Below, piece after piece: positions 49,514-57,317 of a stretch of DNA of 64,000 nucleotides. The number at the start of each line of letters is the position of its first letter. Position 1 is the stretch's first letter. This DNA comes from Cellulomonas gilvus ATCC 13127 (lineage in GTDB: Bacteria; Actinomycetota; Actinomycetes; Actinomycetales; Cellulomonadaceae). Location of the stretch: the NCBI RefSeq assembly GCF_000218545.1, contig NC_015671.1:3038001-3102000 (forward strand), in the 5' to 3' direction. Below the pieces are notes generated by a model, which was not told the DNA's origin, made no database searches, and saw only the letters and a list, made by a program, of their open reading frames with translations. A program made the position numbers and the translations under genes.

Positions 49514-49533
49514 GTTCGCCGCAGGCGTGAAAC
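49514..49533. promoter_or_regulatory. Possible ClgR-type site upstream of clpC
   Basis: The segment gttcgccgcaggcgtgaaac is a partial dyad (GTTCGCC ... GGCGTGAAAC) about 120 bases upstream of the clpC ATG. It differs at one core position from the ClgR-type motif as I recall it. ClgR activates clp genes in actinobacteria, so position fits; sequence support is weak. Confidence 0.3.
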
Positions 49534-49685
49534 CGCCCGGCGGGCGCCGCGGTCCGGCGCCGGTCGCCGAAGGTCCCCTCCCGGGTTCGGACTCGCGTCC
49601 ATACTCGCCACCGTGAAGACCACGCTCCGAGTGGGCCGAGCTGACGCCGCGCGCCCGCGCGGCTCGTGCGCAGCACACCGCCGAC

Positions 49686-50453
49686 GTGGTGTTTCGCGCC
49701 ACGGCGCGCGTCGCAGGCGTCGAGCGCGGCTCGCTCGCGGATCTACTGGCGCTGACCGAGGCGGGCAGGCTCGGTGAGGTGGTCCACGATCTGGGACTGG
49801 AGCCCTCGACGGCCGCCGACCCGGACGACGCCTCGCCTGCGACCGACGTGTGGGTCGCGGTGCTGCGCTGCGCCCTGGTCGAATGCGGTGCTGCGCGGTG
49901 GCAGCACCGATGGGACGACGGGCCCGGACTCCTGGGCACGGACGGCGAGCCCCTCGACCTCCAGCCCCTCGCGCGGTTGGGGTCCGGCCCTGCGTCTGGC
50001 GCGTCCGAGCTGCGCACGCGCCTCACCGAGCTCGGAGTCGATCTGGACGCCGTGGGCGCGTCGGGCGAGGCCGACGCCCGCGGTGCCCGGATCGTCGCGG
50101 GGGTCGCGAACGTCAGGCTCGGCGAGGACCAGTACGACGTGCTGCTGCTGTCGTACGGCGTGGTCCTGGTGCCTTGCTACAAGCAGTACGAGAACGGCAC
50201 GGGGCGCCTGCGCGCCCTCGCCTCGAGCGGGACGCCGGCCGAGATCGCCGCGCGCCACTGGTACGTCCCGTTCGAGGACGTCGCCACCAGTCGGCTGGTC
50301 AAGCGGTTCCCCACGTCGGTGACCTTCACGTTGCACGACGGCACGGAGCTCGCGCTGCGGGCGCGGATGGAGAGCCAGGAGCTGGCATCCGGCAGCCTCG
50401 TCGCCCTGCAGGAGGCCGCAAGCCACTTCGCGGCACGCCCGGTCCCCGCCTGA
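49686..50453 (+). CDS. Hypothetical protein
   Basis: A 255-residue protein I do not recognise; GTG 49686 is the first plausible start, and a second GTG follows directly. The middle (ARIVAGVANVRLGEDQYDVLLLSYGVVLVPCYKQYENGTGRLRAL) and C-terminal part (WYVPFEDVATSRLVKRFPTSVTFTLHDG and SLVALQEAASHFA) look like a mixed alpha/beta fold with a membrane-free surface. Similar actinobacterial proteins occur singly. Function unknown. Confidence 0.65.
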   Translation: MVFRATARVAGVERGSLADLLALTEAGRLGEVVHDLGLEPSTAADPDDASPATDVWVAVLRCALVECGAARWQHRWDDGPGLLGTDGEPLDLQPLARLGSGPASGASELRTRLTELGVDLDAVGASGEADARGARIVAGVANVRLGEDQYDVLLLSYGVVLVPCYKQYENGTGRLRALASSGTPAEIAARHWYVPFEDVATSRLVKRFPTSVTFTLHDGTELALRARMESQELASGSLVALQEAASHFAARPVPA

Positions 50454-50509
50454 CGACCACACCCGCAACCCGATGGTCGCCGGTGGCTGCACGCGGGTGT
50501 CGTTCGCGG

Positions 50510-50689
50510 ACGTTCGGGTTCGCGATCGCGTTCGGCGTGCTGCTGGACACGCTCGTCGTCCGGTCCGTGCTGGTCACGGCGCTCAACCAGGACGTCGGTC
50601 CGCGCATGTGGTGGCCCAGCCGCCTGGCCCGCGACGAGCACGCGCGGCCCGCGCACGCGACCGACCGCATCCCCGAGCCGGTCGCCTGA
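50510..50689 (+). pseudogene. MMPL-family transporter, C-terminal remnant
   Basis: A 60-codon frame ending at 50689 reads TFGFAIAFGVLLDTLVVRSV, then NQDVGPRMWWPSRLARDEHA. This is the last transmembrane segment and tail of MMPL/RND-type lipid exporters (typical AFGVLLDTFVVRS...WWPS). The rest of the gene is absent; upstream lies the hypothetical gene. It is a deletion remnant. Confidence 0.75.
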
Positions 50690-50720
50690 CGACACCCGGC
50701 ACGGCCGCTAGCGTCGTGGC

Positions 50721-51203
50721 ATGGCCCGGAGCATCGCGACGACGACCACGGTGACCCTCGACGAGCTGCTGGCGTTCGTCCGCCCGCGCCACCACCTGAT
50801 CCTGGTGACGACGCGTGCGGACGGACGCCCGCAGACCTCCCCGGTCTCGGGCGGTGTCGACGACGAGGGCAGGATCGTCGTGTCCACCTATCCGGCACGC
50901 GCCAAGACACGCAACGCCGAGCGGGACGCACGCGTGAGCGTGTGCGTGCTCTCCGACGAGTGGGACGGCCCGTGGGTGCAGCTCGACGGCACGGCCGAGG
51001 TGCTGCACATGCCCGAGGCGGAGGACGCGTTGGTCGACTACTACCGCAGCATCGCCGGTGAGCACCCGGACTGGGCGGAGTACCGCGCGGCCATGCGCGT
51101 GCAGGGCAAGAGCCTGCTGCGCATCACGCCGGAGCGCTGGGGCCCGATCGCGACCGGTGGGTTCCCCGCGGACGTCGCTGCGCGCCTCGACGGGCCCGCC
51201 TGA
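50721..51203 (+). CDS. PPOX-class F420/flavin-dependent oxidoreductase
   Basis: A 160-residue split-barrel protein, ATG 50721. HHLILVTTRADGRPQTSPVSGGVDDEGRIVVSTYPARAKTRNAERDARVSVCVLSD (in parts) is the family core, with KTRN-type cofactor-phosphate contacts and a C-terminal ITPERWGPIAT. Such enzymes use F420 or FMN in the cytosol; the substrate is not known. The sirtuin gene starts two bases after the stop. Confidence 0.85.
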   Translation: MARSIATTTTVTLDELLAFVRPRHHLILVTTRADGRPQTSPVSGGVDDEGRIVVSTYPARAKTRNAERDARVSVCVLSDEWDGPWVQLDGTAEVLHMPEAEDALVDYYRSIAGEHPDWAEYRAAMRVQGKSLLRITPERWGPIATGGFPADVAARLDGPA

Positions 51204-51204
51204 C

Positions 51205-51942
51205 GTGCCGCACCACCACGACGACCCCACGGTCGCGGTGCTCACCGGTGCGGGGATCTCCACCGGCTCGGGCATCCCCGACTTCCGCGGGCCGCAGGGG
51301 GTGTGGACCCGGCGCCCCGAGGAGGCCCGCCTGCTGGAGATCGGTCCGTTCGCACGCGAGCGTGACGTGCGCGTGGCCGGCTGGCGCGCATGGGCGGACA
51401 GCGCGGTGTGGGGCGCGCGGCCCACGGCGGCCCACCGGGCCCTGACCGAGCTGGAGCGTGCGGGTGCCCTGATCGCGGTGCTCACGCAGAACTTCGACGG
51501 GCTGCACCAGGCGGCGGGCAGCTCGCGTGTGGTGGAGCTGCACGGCTCGCTCGCGACCACCTCCTGCCTGCGTTGCGCGGCGTCATGGCCCACGCCGCAC
51601 GTGCTGGGGCGCCTGTCCGACGAGCCCGATCCCGCGTGCGAGGAGTGCGGTGGCGTGCTCAAGCCGGACGTCGTCTACTTCGGCCAGCCGCTGCCGGACG
51701 AGGCCCTCGCGCAGGCCGTCGCGGCCGCGACCGACGCCGACGTGTTCGTCGCGATCGGCACGACGCTGACGGTGCAGCCCGTGGCGAGCCTCGCGGCGCT
51801 CGCGGTGGACGCGGGTGCGCGGCTGGTGATCGTCAACGCCGCGCCCACGCCGTACGACGACCTGGCGGACCTGGTGGTGCGCGACCCGATCGACGAGGCC
51901 GTCCCGCCCCTGGTGGCAGAGCTGCTCGAGACCGTGCGCTGA
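51205..51942 (+). CDS. Sir2-family NAD-dependent protein deacylase
   Basis: A 245-residue sirtuin, GTG 51205. NAD-binding motifs GAGISTGSGIPDFRG and TQNFDGLHQAAGS, the catalytic His in VVELHGSL, and the zinc Cys pairs CLRC and CEEC are all present, followed by GVLKPDVVYFGQPLP and IGTTLTVQPVASL. It removes acyl groups from lysine using NAD. Co-directional with the PPOX gene, almost contiguous, so co-expressed. Confidence 0.92.
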   Translation: MPHHHDDPTVAVLTGAGISTGSGIPDFRGPQGVWTRRPEEARLLEIGPFARERDVRVAGWRAWADSAVWGARPTAAHRALTELERAGALIAVLTQNFDGLHQAAGSSRVVELHGSLATTSCLRCAASWPTPHVLGRLSDEPDPACEECGGVLKPDVVYFGQPLPDEALAQAVAAATDADVFVAIGTTLTVQPVASLAALAVDAGARLVIVNAAPTPYDDLADLVVRDPIDEAVPPLVAELLETVR

Positions 51943-51984
51943 CGCGCCCGCGTGCGTCGGCCGCGGCACCGACCGGGCGGAAGG

Positions 51985-53079
51985 TCAGCCGACCACCGGG
52001 CGCGCCACGTCGTGTCCGGCCCCACGCTGCAGGTCCACCCACGCGCCCAGCGCGGCGTCGGACGCCGCCGCGACGACCACGCCATCGATCACGAGCTCCC
52101 ACCGCGCCTCACCGGTGCGCGGATCGGTCCGCCCGACGACGTCCCGGTCCCAGCCCCGCTCCGTCGCCCGGGACCGCAGCAGCTCGTCCCACCGAGCGGC
52201 GAGCTTCCACGGGTCGGCGGCGTCACGCGCGCGAGTCTCCGCACGTTCGCGCCGGACCAGCACCGACGCGCGCACCGCGAGGGCGAGCGCACCGGCGAAC
52301 ACGGTGCCGACCACGAGCGCGCGCCCCGCCGGAGTCCCGCTCCGCCCGACGTCCACGAAGTCGATCGCGTAGGCGACGAAGACCGCGAGTGAGCCCCACA
52401 TCACCCAGGCGGCCTTCAGCCGTGCGGGCCGGGCTGACGGTGCGCAGTGCAGGGTGGCGATCACGCCCGCGCCGAACACCATGCCGAACACCGCGAGCCC
52501 CTTGATCGCTTCCGGCCCCACGGGCAACGGGTGTCCGTCGCGGAACGGGAGCATCGCGACGACCGCCGCGGGGACGCCCGCGCAGAGCACGAGGACCCGG
52601 TGCCCCGTCCGCTCCCGCACCGCCGAGCGGTCCGGGAGCCGCCAGGGTCGGACAGGCAGCGGGAGCGGCCGGGAGCACAACGGGTCGACGACCACGGGCG
52701 GCCCGGGATCGGGACCACGCGTCGGGGCGGGATCCGGGCGGGCTGCGGGTCGGGGGCCGGGCGCGGGCCCTGGGCCGGGCTCGTCGCCCTCGGACCCGGT
52801 CCAGACCGGTGCCTGAGCAGCCGCGTGGTCGAACGGGACGTCGAACCCGACGTCGTCGCCCCAGGCGTCACCACGCGCGCCGCGCGCGTCGTACAGGGCT
52901 CGTGACTCGCGCGACCCCAGCACGGCCCACGCGTCCGCGACCGCCGTGAACCGCTCGGCGCTGCCGCCCATGTCCGGGTGCGCCGTGCGGACCGCCCGCA
53001 GGTAGGCGGCACGGACGTCTTCGGGCGAGGCGTCCGGAGCGATCCCCAGGACGTCGTAGGGCGATGCGTCGTCGGTCAC
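51985..53079 (-). CDS. Membrane-associated J-domain protein
   Basis: A 364-residue protein. GTG 53079 overlaps the upstream gene stop by four bases. The N-terminal J-domain (residues 8-70) has the HPD motif in RTAHPDMGGSAERFTAVADAWAVLGSRESRALYDARG. A Pro/Gly/Asp-rich linker follows. Then come several membrane segments (HRVLVLCAGVPAAVVAMLPF, GLAVFGMVFGAGVIATLHC, AAWVMWGSLAVFVAYAIDF). A C-terminal domain with RWELVIDGVVVAAASDAALGAWVDLQ ends it. It probably recruits DnaK at the membrane; client unknown. Confidence 0.82.
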   Translation of the reverse strand: MTDDASPYDVLGIAPDASPEDVRAAYLRAVRTAHPDMGGSAERFTAVADAWAVLGSRESRALYDARGARGDAWGDDVGFDVPFDHAAAQAPVWTGSEGDEPGPGPAPGPRPAARPDPAPTRGPDPGPPVVVDPLCSRPLPLPVRPWRLPDRSAVRERTGHRVLVLCAGVPAAVVAMLPFRDGHPLPVGPEAIKGLAVFGMVFGAGVIATLHCAPSARPARLKAAWVMWGSLAVFVAYAIDFVDVGRSGTPAGRALVVGTVFAGALALAVRASVLVRRERAETRARDAADPWKLAARWDELLRSRATERGWDRDVVGRTDPRTGEARWELVIDGVVVAAASDAALGAWVDLQRGAGHDVARPVVG

Positions 53080-53879
53080 CTCCACGGCCACTCGTCGCGT
53101 GGCGCGGGCGGCCCGATGAGGGCGGGTTCGCGGAGCGAGTAGACCACCTGCTCGACCGTCCACTGCAGGTCCGCCAGGAGCGCGGCCCGCCGCTGCGCGT
53201 CCCGTCCCGACCGCGGCGGGAGCTCGCGCTCGGCCCGCACCACGACCGCGGCCCCGGCGGACCGGCGGAGCATCACGACCTTGTGCGCCCGTGGCAACCC
53301 GCGCGGCGTGCGCGCCTGCGTCAGCGACCCCAACCAGTCCTCGGGCAGGGGCACCGCGCGCTCGGCCGTGTCCCGCACCATCGCGGGCAGGTAGGGCCAG
53401 GCGCTCGCCGCCGAGGCCTGCTCGGGCGGGGCCGACGGCGTGGGCGGCGCGGCGCCGCCCGACGAGCCGTCCGATCGCGCGGGGTCGAATGCGCCCGCCG
53501 GCACGAGGCCCAGGCGACGACCAGGCTGTGTGGCGGCCTGGTGCCGGCGCACCCACAGGTGCCCGAGCGGACCCGCGTCCACCACGCGATCGCCCACGAG
53601 CCGCACGGGCTGCCACGCTGCGGCGACGTACAGCCCGCTCCGGTCGGCCCGCCAGCCGCGCAGGACCCGCACGACCTCGTCGTCCGCCTGGTACAGCTCG
53701 CCGTCCTCGTCCGCCCAGTCGGCGACGAGCACGTCGACCTCGGGTGCCAGGGCGCGCGTCTGTTGGGGCAGGTCCGCCCACGCCCAGCTGCGGCACTCGA
53801 ACGCGACCGTTCGCGTCGTGCGCGACAGCCCCTGGTGCCGCACGAGCGCGTGCGTGCGCCGGACGACCTCGCGCTCCAC
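53076..53879 (-). CDS. Hypothetical protein coupled to the J-domain gene
   Basis: A 267-residue protein; GTG 53879 lies five bases after GGAGG, while GTG 53885 is an alternative two codons longer. It starts VEREVVRRTHALVRHQGLSRTTRTVAFECRSWAWADLPQQTRALAPEVDVLVADW. A Pro/Ala/Ser-rich middle (about 135-165) and a C-terminal LADLQWTVEQVVYSLREP complete it. I recognise no family. The 4-base stop/start overlap with the J-domain gene implies joint function. Confidence 0.65.
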   Translation of the reverse strand: MEREVVRRTHALVRHQGLSRTTRTVAFECRSWAWADLPQQTRALAPEVDVLVADWADEDGELYQADDEVVRVLRGWRADRSGLYVAAAWQPVRLVGDRVVDAGPLGHLWVRRHQAATQPGRRLGLVPAGAFDPARSDGSSGGAAPPTPSAPPEQASAASAWPYLPAMVRDTAERAVPLPEDWLGSLTQARTPRGLPRAHKVVMLRRSAGAAVVVRAERELPPRSGRDAQRRAALLADLQWTVEQVVYSLREPALIGPPAPRDEWPWR

Positions 53880-54001
53880 CTGCACCTCCGTCCGGGGCGT
53901 GCGCCCGTCAGCTCTGTTCTCGGCACGGCACGGCCCGATCCTGAGGCCGCCCCCGCGCCGGTTCTCATCGTCGTCTCATCCCGAGGCGGCACGATGGGCC
54001 C

Positions 54002-54382
54002 ATGGGTCCTCGTGCGCGCACGCTGCTGGTGGTCCTCCTGGTGGCGCTCGCCGTCGGCTCCGGCTCCTACGCGCTCGCATCCGCGCTCAGCGCACCGGGC
54101 GACGAGTCCCTGGGCGACCCGGTGGTGATCACGCCGGCACCGGCGACCAGCACCCCGGCGCCCACGCCGTCCGGGTCGCCGGACGCGACTCCGTCGCCGA
54201 CCCCCTCGCCGTCGGCCCCGACGCCGGTCCCGGTCGACCCCGCGCCGCCGCGCGACCCGTCGGACGACGACGACGATGACGACGACCGGCACGGCGGACG
54301 CGACGACCCGGACGACGACTCCGACGACCGATCCGACGCACAGCCCGACGACGACGCGACCCGCTCGAGCGACGATGACTGA
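54002..54382 (+). CDS. Small membrane-anchored or secreted protein, Pro/Ser then Asp-rich
   Basis: A 126-residue protein, ATG 54002. An N-terminal hydrophobic segment (TLLVVLLVALAVGSGSYALASAL) is followed by a Thr/Pro/Ser-rich stretch and a very acidic C-terminal half (runs of Asp with Arg). The tail overlaps the histidine kinase start by eight bases. Small secreted acidic proteins are commonly paired with sensor kinases in actinobacteria, and may regulate the kinase outside the membrane. Low complexity prevents a family assignment. Confidence 0.7.
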   Translation: MGPRARTLLVVLLVALAVGSGSYALASALSAPGDESLGDPVVITPAPATSTPAPTPSGSPDATPSPTPSPSAPTPVPVDPAPPRDPSDDDDDDDDRHGGRDDPDDDSDDRSDAQPDDDATRSSDDD

Positions 54383-55091
54383 GCCCGACCGCCGCCGCTG
54401 GTGGCGCACGGTGCGCGCCAAGGTCGTCGCGGTGACGCTCGCGGTCACCGCGCTCGGGCTGCTGGGCGCGGGACTGACCACGTACGCGATCCAGCGGCAG
54501 GACCTCGACGAGTCCGTGGACGCCGAGCTCACGCGTGCCGCGCAGCAGTTCCGCCGGATCGCGCAGGCCAATGCCGACCTCCCGGTGACCGGCATCCTGC
54601 GCCAGGCCATGCAGCAGACGCTGCCGGACCGCACGGCCGGCAGCATCGCGCTCGTCGACGGCGCACCCGCCTGGTACGCACCCACCACCGTGCCGGTGCG
54701 TCTGGAGGACGACGCGCAGCTGGTCGCGCTGCTCGGCGACGTCCCGGCGGACGACCCGGTGCGGCTGCGCACGGTCACGACCGACCGCGCGCAGTACCGG
54801 CTGGTCACGGTCCCCCTCGTCGTCGACGACCCCACCGCGCCCAGCGGCCTGTACGCCGCGGCGACCGTCCGGGCCCTCGAGATCGGGACGCTCGACCGCA
54901 CGTGGCGCACCTACCTCGGCGTGGCCCTGGGCGCGCTCGCGGTGACGGGACTCGTCGCGTGGTGGCTGCTGGGCCGGGTCCTGCGCCCGCTGCGGCACCT
55001 GCGCGACACCGCGGCGCAGGTGGACGAGGGCACGCTCGACGCGCGCGTCCCCGTCACCAGCGACGACGACGTCGCCGAGGTCGGCCACACC
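54375..55091 (+). pseudogene. Sensor histidine kinase, truncated in HAMP domain by the island
   Basis: ATG 54375 (MTEPDRRRWWRTVRAKVV). TM1 VVAVTLAVTALGLLGAGLTTYAI, an extracytoplasmic sensor of about 150 residues, TM2 LGVALGALAVTGLVAWWLLG, and the first half of HAMP (RVLRPLRHLRDTAAQVDEGTLDARVPVTSDDDVAEVGHT, in parts) are present. At about 55091 the HAMP similarity ends and the frame continues only to a stop at 55133 in unrelated sequence. HisKA, HATPase and any response regulator are missing here; the 3' part may lie beyond the right edge. The visible gene cannot signal. Confidence 0.85.
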
Positions 55092-55147
55092 TGTGGCTGT
55101 CGCCGCTCGATGGCGGTGGGCTGTGCCAGGTAGGTGGCGGGGTGGTG

Positions 55148-55590
55148 TCAGGTAACGCCGATGACGAGGGTGCTCTGGGCGGCTTCGACGACGTCGTTGG
55201 TGATGGTCTGGAGCTCGTTGATCTTGAGCACCCGCTCGATCTGGGGGAAGAGGCGTTCGAGGAGGCGGAAGTTGCCGCGGGTGACGCGGGCGATGGCGGC
55301 GACGGCTTGGGCGTCGGTGAAGTCGTCGGGGTCGAGCGTCTTGCCGAGTGCGCGCCAGTGGCGCTGTAGGACGAAGAGCAGCTCGTCGTTGCCCAGCGCG
55401 CGGTAGTGATGGGCGAAGCCGACGCGGCTGTAGAACTGGGGGTAGTGGCTGAACTGCTTCTCCAGGCCAGGCATGCCGATGAGGATGACGGCGATGTTGT
55501 CGCGGTCGTACCGGTCGCGGAGCAGCTCGAGCGCGGTGGGGCTAAGGCGTTCGGACTCGTCGACGATGATGAGCTGAACGTAGTTCTTGG
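55148..55590 (-). pseudogene. TniB-like transposon ATPase, 5'-truncated
   Basis: The frame holds only the C-terminal half: Walker B VQLIIVDESERLSP, NIAVILIGMPGLEKQ, then YSRVGFAHHYRALGNDELLFVLQ and VTRGNFRLLERLFPQIERVLKIN. The Walker A half is missing; the sequence breaks near 55590, where a ParA fragment starts on the other strand. It is a diverged paralogue of the intact tniB at 62387, with the same end-to-gene distance to the island border. Confidence 0.8.
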
Positions 55591-56117
55591 TCCGCGTGAC
55601 GCTCGGCTACGTCCGCGACGAGCTGGTGATCGCGGGCGCAGGTCGAGAGGTCCGGCTGCGCCAGGCGCTGGCCGACGTCGCGGACGACTACGACCTGATC
55701 CTGATCGACAGCGCGCCCAGCCTGGACCAGCTGACCATCAACGCGCTGACCGCAGCGCACGGCGTCGTTGTCGTGACCCACTCCAAGCAGTGGAGCCTCT
55801 CGGGTCTGGCCCAGCTGCTCGACACGATCGACAACGTGCGCGAGTACTACAACCGTGACCTGCACGTCGCCGGCGTGATCGTGAACCAGCACGAGGCCGG
55901 CACCGTGTCGGGGCAGACCTGGCTCGACGAGCTGAACGCGGCCGCGCAGAACCGCGGCCTGCCCGTCCTGACCCCGACCATCCCCAAGCGCGTCGTCATC
56001 TCCGACGCCACGGAGGCCGCCCGCGGCCTCGACGAGTGGGGGAGCACCGAGGCCAGCGCCATCGGCGCGATCTACGCCGACCACCTGGCCAGCATCGAAG
56101 GAGAGCAGCAGCGATGA
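55587..56117 (+). pseudogene. ParA-type partition ATPase, 5'-truncated
   Basis: The C-terminal part of a plasmid-type ParA: DYDLILIDSAPSLDQLTINAL (deviant Walker B region), VVVVTHSKQWSLSGLAQLL, VAGVIVNQHEAGTV, and IPKRVVISDATEAARGLDEWGST. The N-terminal P-loop (KGGVGKT) is lost, so it cannot bind ATP. A TTG at 55587 or GTG at 55596 could start a shortened product. It overlaps the parB-like start (ATGA). The breakpoint coincides with the end of the tniB remnant. Confidence 0.8.
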
Positions 56118-56527
56118 GCAACCGTCCCGCCCCGCGCAAGTCGTCCCTGGCCGGATCGAGCCCCGTCGCTCCGCCGGCACAGCCGGCCGCCACGCCGGCC
56201 CCGAGCGTCGTCGAGGCCGCGCCGGCGCAGCAGCCGGACGTGACGAGCGAGGCGCGGCCGGCGGCCACGGCCACCGCCTCGCCGGCGCGCGCCAAGCCGA
56301 AGTACCCGCCGAAGGTGTCGTTCTACCAGGACCCCGAGGACACGGCGCGGGTGCGCGGGGCAATCCTGCACACGATGACGACCGAGGGTGCGCGCAACCT
56401 CTCGCAGTTCATCCACCAGGCCGTCATGGCCGAGGTCGAGCGGTTGGAGGCCAAGTACAACGGCGGGCAGCCGTTCCCGCCGGTCGAGGCCCGCGGACTG
56501 CCGCAGGGCCGGCCGATGGGGGAGTGA
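56114..56527 (+). CDS. ParB-like partition partner (ribbon-helix-helix type)
   Basis: A 137-residue protein, ATG 56114 after AAGGAG, overlapping the parA stop by four bases. The first 70 residues are Ala/Pro-rich. The C-terminal part PKVSFYQDPEDTARVRGAIL, RNLSQFIHQAVMAEVERLEAKYNGGQPFPP has the pattern of the small centromere-binding ParB proteins of actinobacterial plasmids. It would bind a centromere and its cognate ParA, which is broken here. Complete itself. Confidence 0.75.
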   Translation: MSNRPAPRKSSLAGSSPVAPPAQPAATPAPSVVEAAPAQQPDVTSEARPAATATASPARAKPKYPPKVSFYQDPEDTARVRGAILHTMTTEGARNLSQFIHQAVMAEVERLEAKYNGGQPFPPVEARGLPQGRPMGE

Positions 56528-56531
56528 CCCC

Positions 56532-56969
56532 ATGAAGGGCCGGCCCGCCGCCGCTGTCGCGCTCACGCTGGCCCTCGCAGGCTGCGCAGGCGACTCGCCG
56601 GCCACCGCGACCGTCACGGTCGGCTCCGCGCGGTTCGACGTCGAGCTGGCGCGCACCGCCGACCAGCAGCGAGCCGGCCTCAGCGATCGCGAGGCGCTGC
56701 CTGCGGGCACGGGGATGCTGTTCACGTTCGCCCACGCCGGCGAGCAGCAGGTGTGGATGGCCGGCATGGCGACCGCGCTCGACGTCGCGTGGATCAGCGA
56801 CGGCCAGGTGCTCGACGTCCTGACGCTCGACCCGTGCACCGAGCCTGACCAGGACACGTGCCCGCGATGGACGTCACCGGGCGACGTCGACGCCCTGCTC
56901 GAGGTCCCCGCCGGGGCCCTGACCCGCGTCACGGCCGGCGACGCCGTGACCGTCACCGAGACGAGCTAG
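56532..56969 (+). CDS. DUF192 domain lipoprotein
   Basis: A 145-residue protein, ATG 56532, four bases after the parB-like stop. A lipoprotein-type signal ends LALAGCAGD. The DUF192 fold follows: FDVELARTADQQRAGLSDREALPAGTGMLFTF, VWMAGMATALDVAWISDGQVLDV. The family is a small conserved beta-domain of unknown role, often next to plasmid partition genes. It probably sits on the outer membrane face of the cytoplasmic membrane. Confidence 0.8.
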   Translation: MKGRPAAAVALTLALAGCAGDSPATATVTVGSARFDVELARTADQQRAGLSDREALPAGTGMLFTFAHAGEQQVWMAGMATALDVAWISDGQVLDVLTLDPCTEPDQDTCPRWTSPGDVDALLEVPAGALTRVTAGDAVTVTETS

Positions 56970-57033
56970 GAGGAAGAGACAGCCCGCACGAAGCGGTCGA
57001 CGAGCATCGACCACCCAGGACAACAGAACAGTG

Positions 57034-57063
57034 CCCCGACGGTGCGCTAACACCGCCGGGGCG
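57034..57063 (+). terminator. Strong hairpin after DUF192 gene
   Basis: GCCCCG (57034-57039) and CGGGGC (57058-57063) enclose CGGTG/CACCG with a CGCTAA loop. It lies 65 bases after the DUF192 stop and just before the small-ORF SD. It could be a terminator or a leader structure. Confidence 0.5.
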
Positions 57064-57092
57064 AGGAACCCCCAGGTAAGTGGAGGACTCCC

Positions 57093-57224
57093 ATGCCCAT
57101 CATCCCCTCTGGCGACCCCTGCCCGCCGCAGCCGTCCGCCGGTCTCACGAGCGACGACGTGCAGCTGCTCGACCTGCTGGCCCTGCACGTGATCTGCGGT
57201 CAGCTGCGCGAGGCCCGCCGATGA
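57093..57224 (+). CDS. Small 43-residue hypothetical protein
   Basis: ATG 57093 follows GTGGAGGACTCC. The product begins MPIIPSGDPCPPQPSAGLTS and ends in DDVQLLDLLALHVICGQLREARR, an acidic-hydrophobic helix with two Cys. The stop overlaps the next ATG (ATGA), as in a compact plasmid operon. I do not recognise it. Confidence 0.55.
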   Translation: MPIIPSGDPCPPQPSAGLTSDDVQLLDLLALHVICGQLREARR

Positions 57225-57317
57225 GCGCCCCGACGTCGACGCCGATCGAGGCGGCCGCCCGGGCACGCCGGCAGGCGACCGTGGTCGCGGCCGCTCGACA
57301 GATGAGCGCGTGCCTCA
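57221..57317 (+). pseudogene. Truncated plasmid-type small gene
   Basis: The frame MSAPTSTPIEAAARARRQ to MSACLTC is coupled to the preceding small ORF. From about 57317 the frame runs through the antisense end of the tetR gene and becomes Arg/Pro-rich noise to a stop at 57532. Its natural 3' part seems replaced at the junction with the tetR-ABC-F block. Confidence 0.5.
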
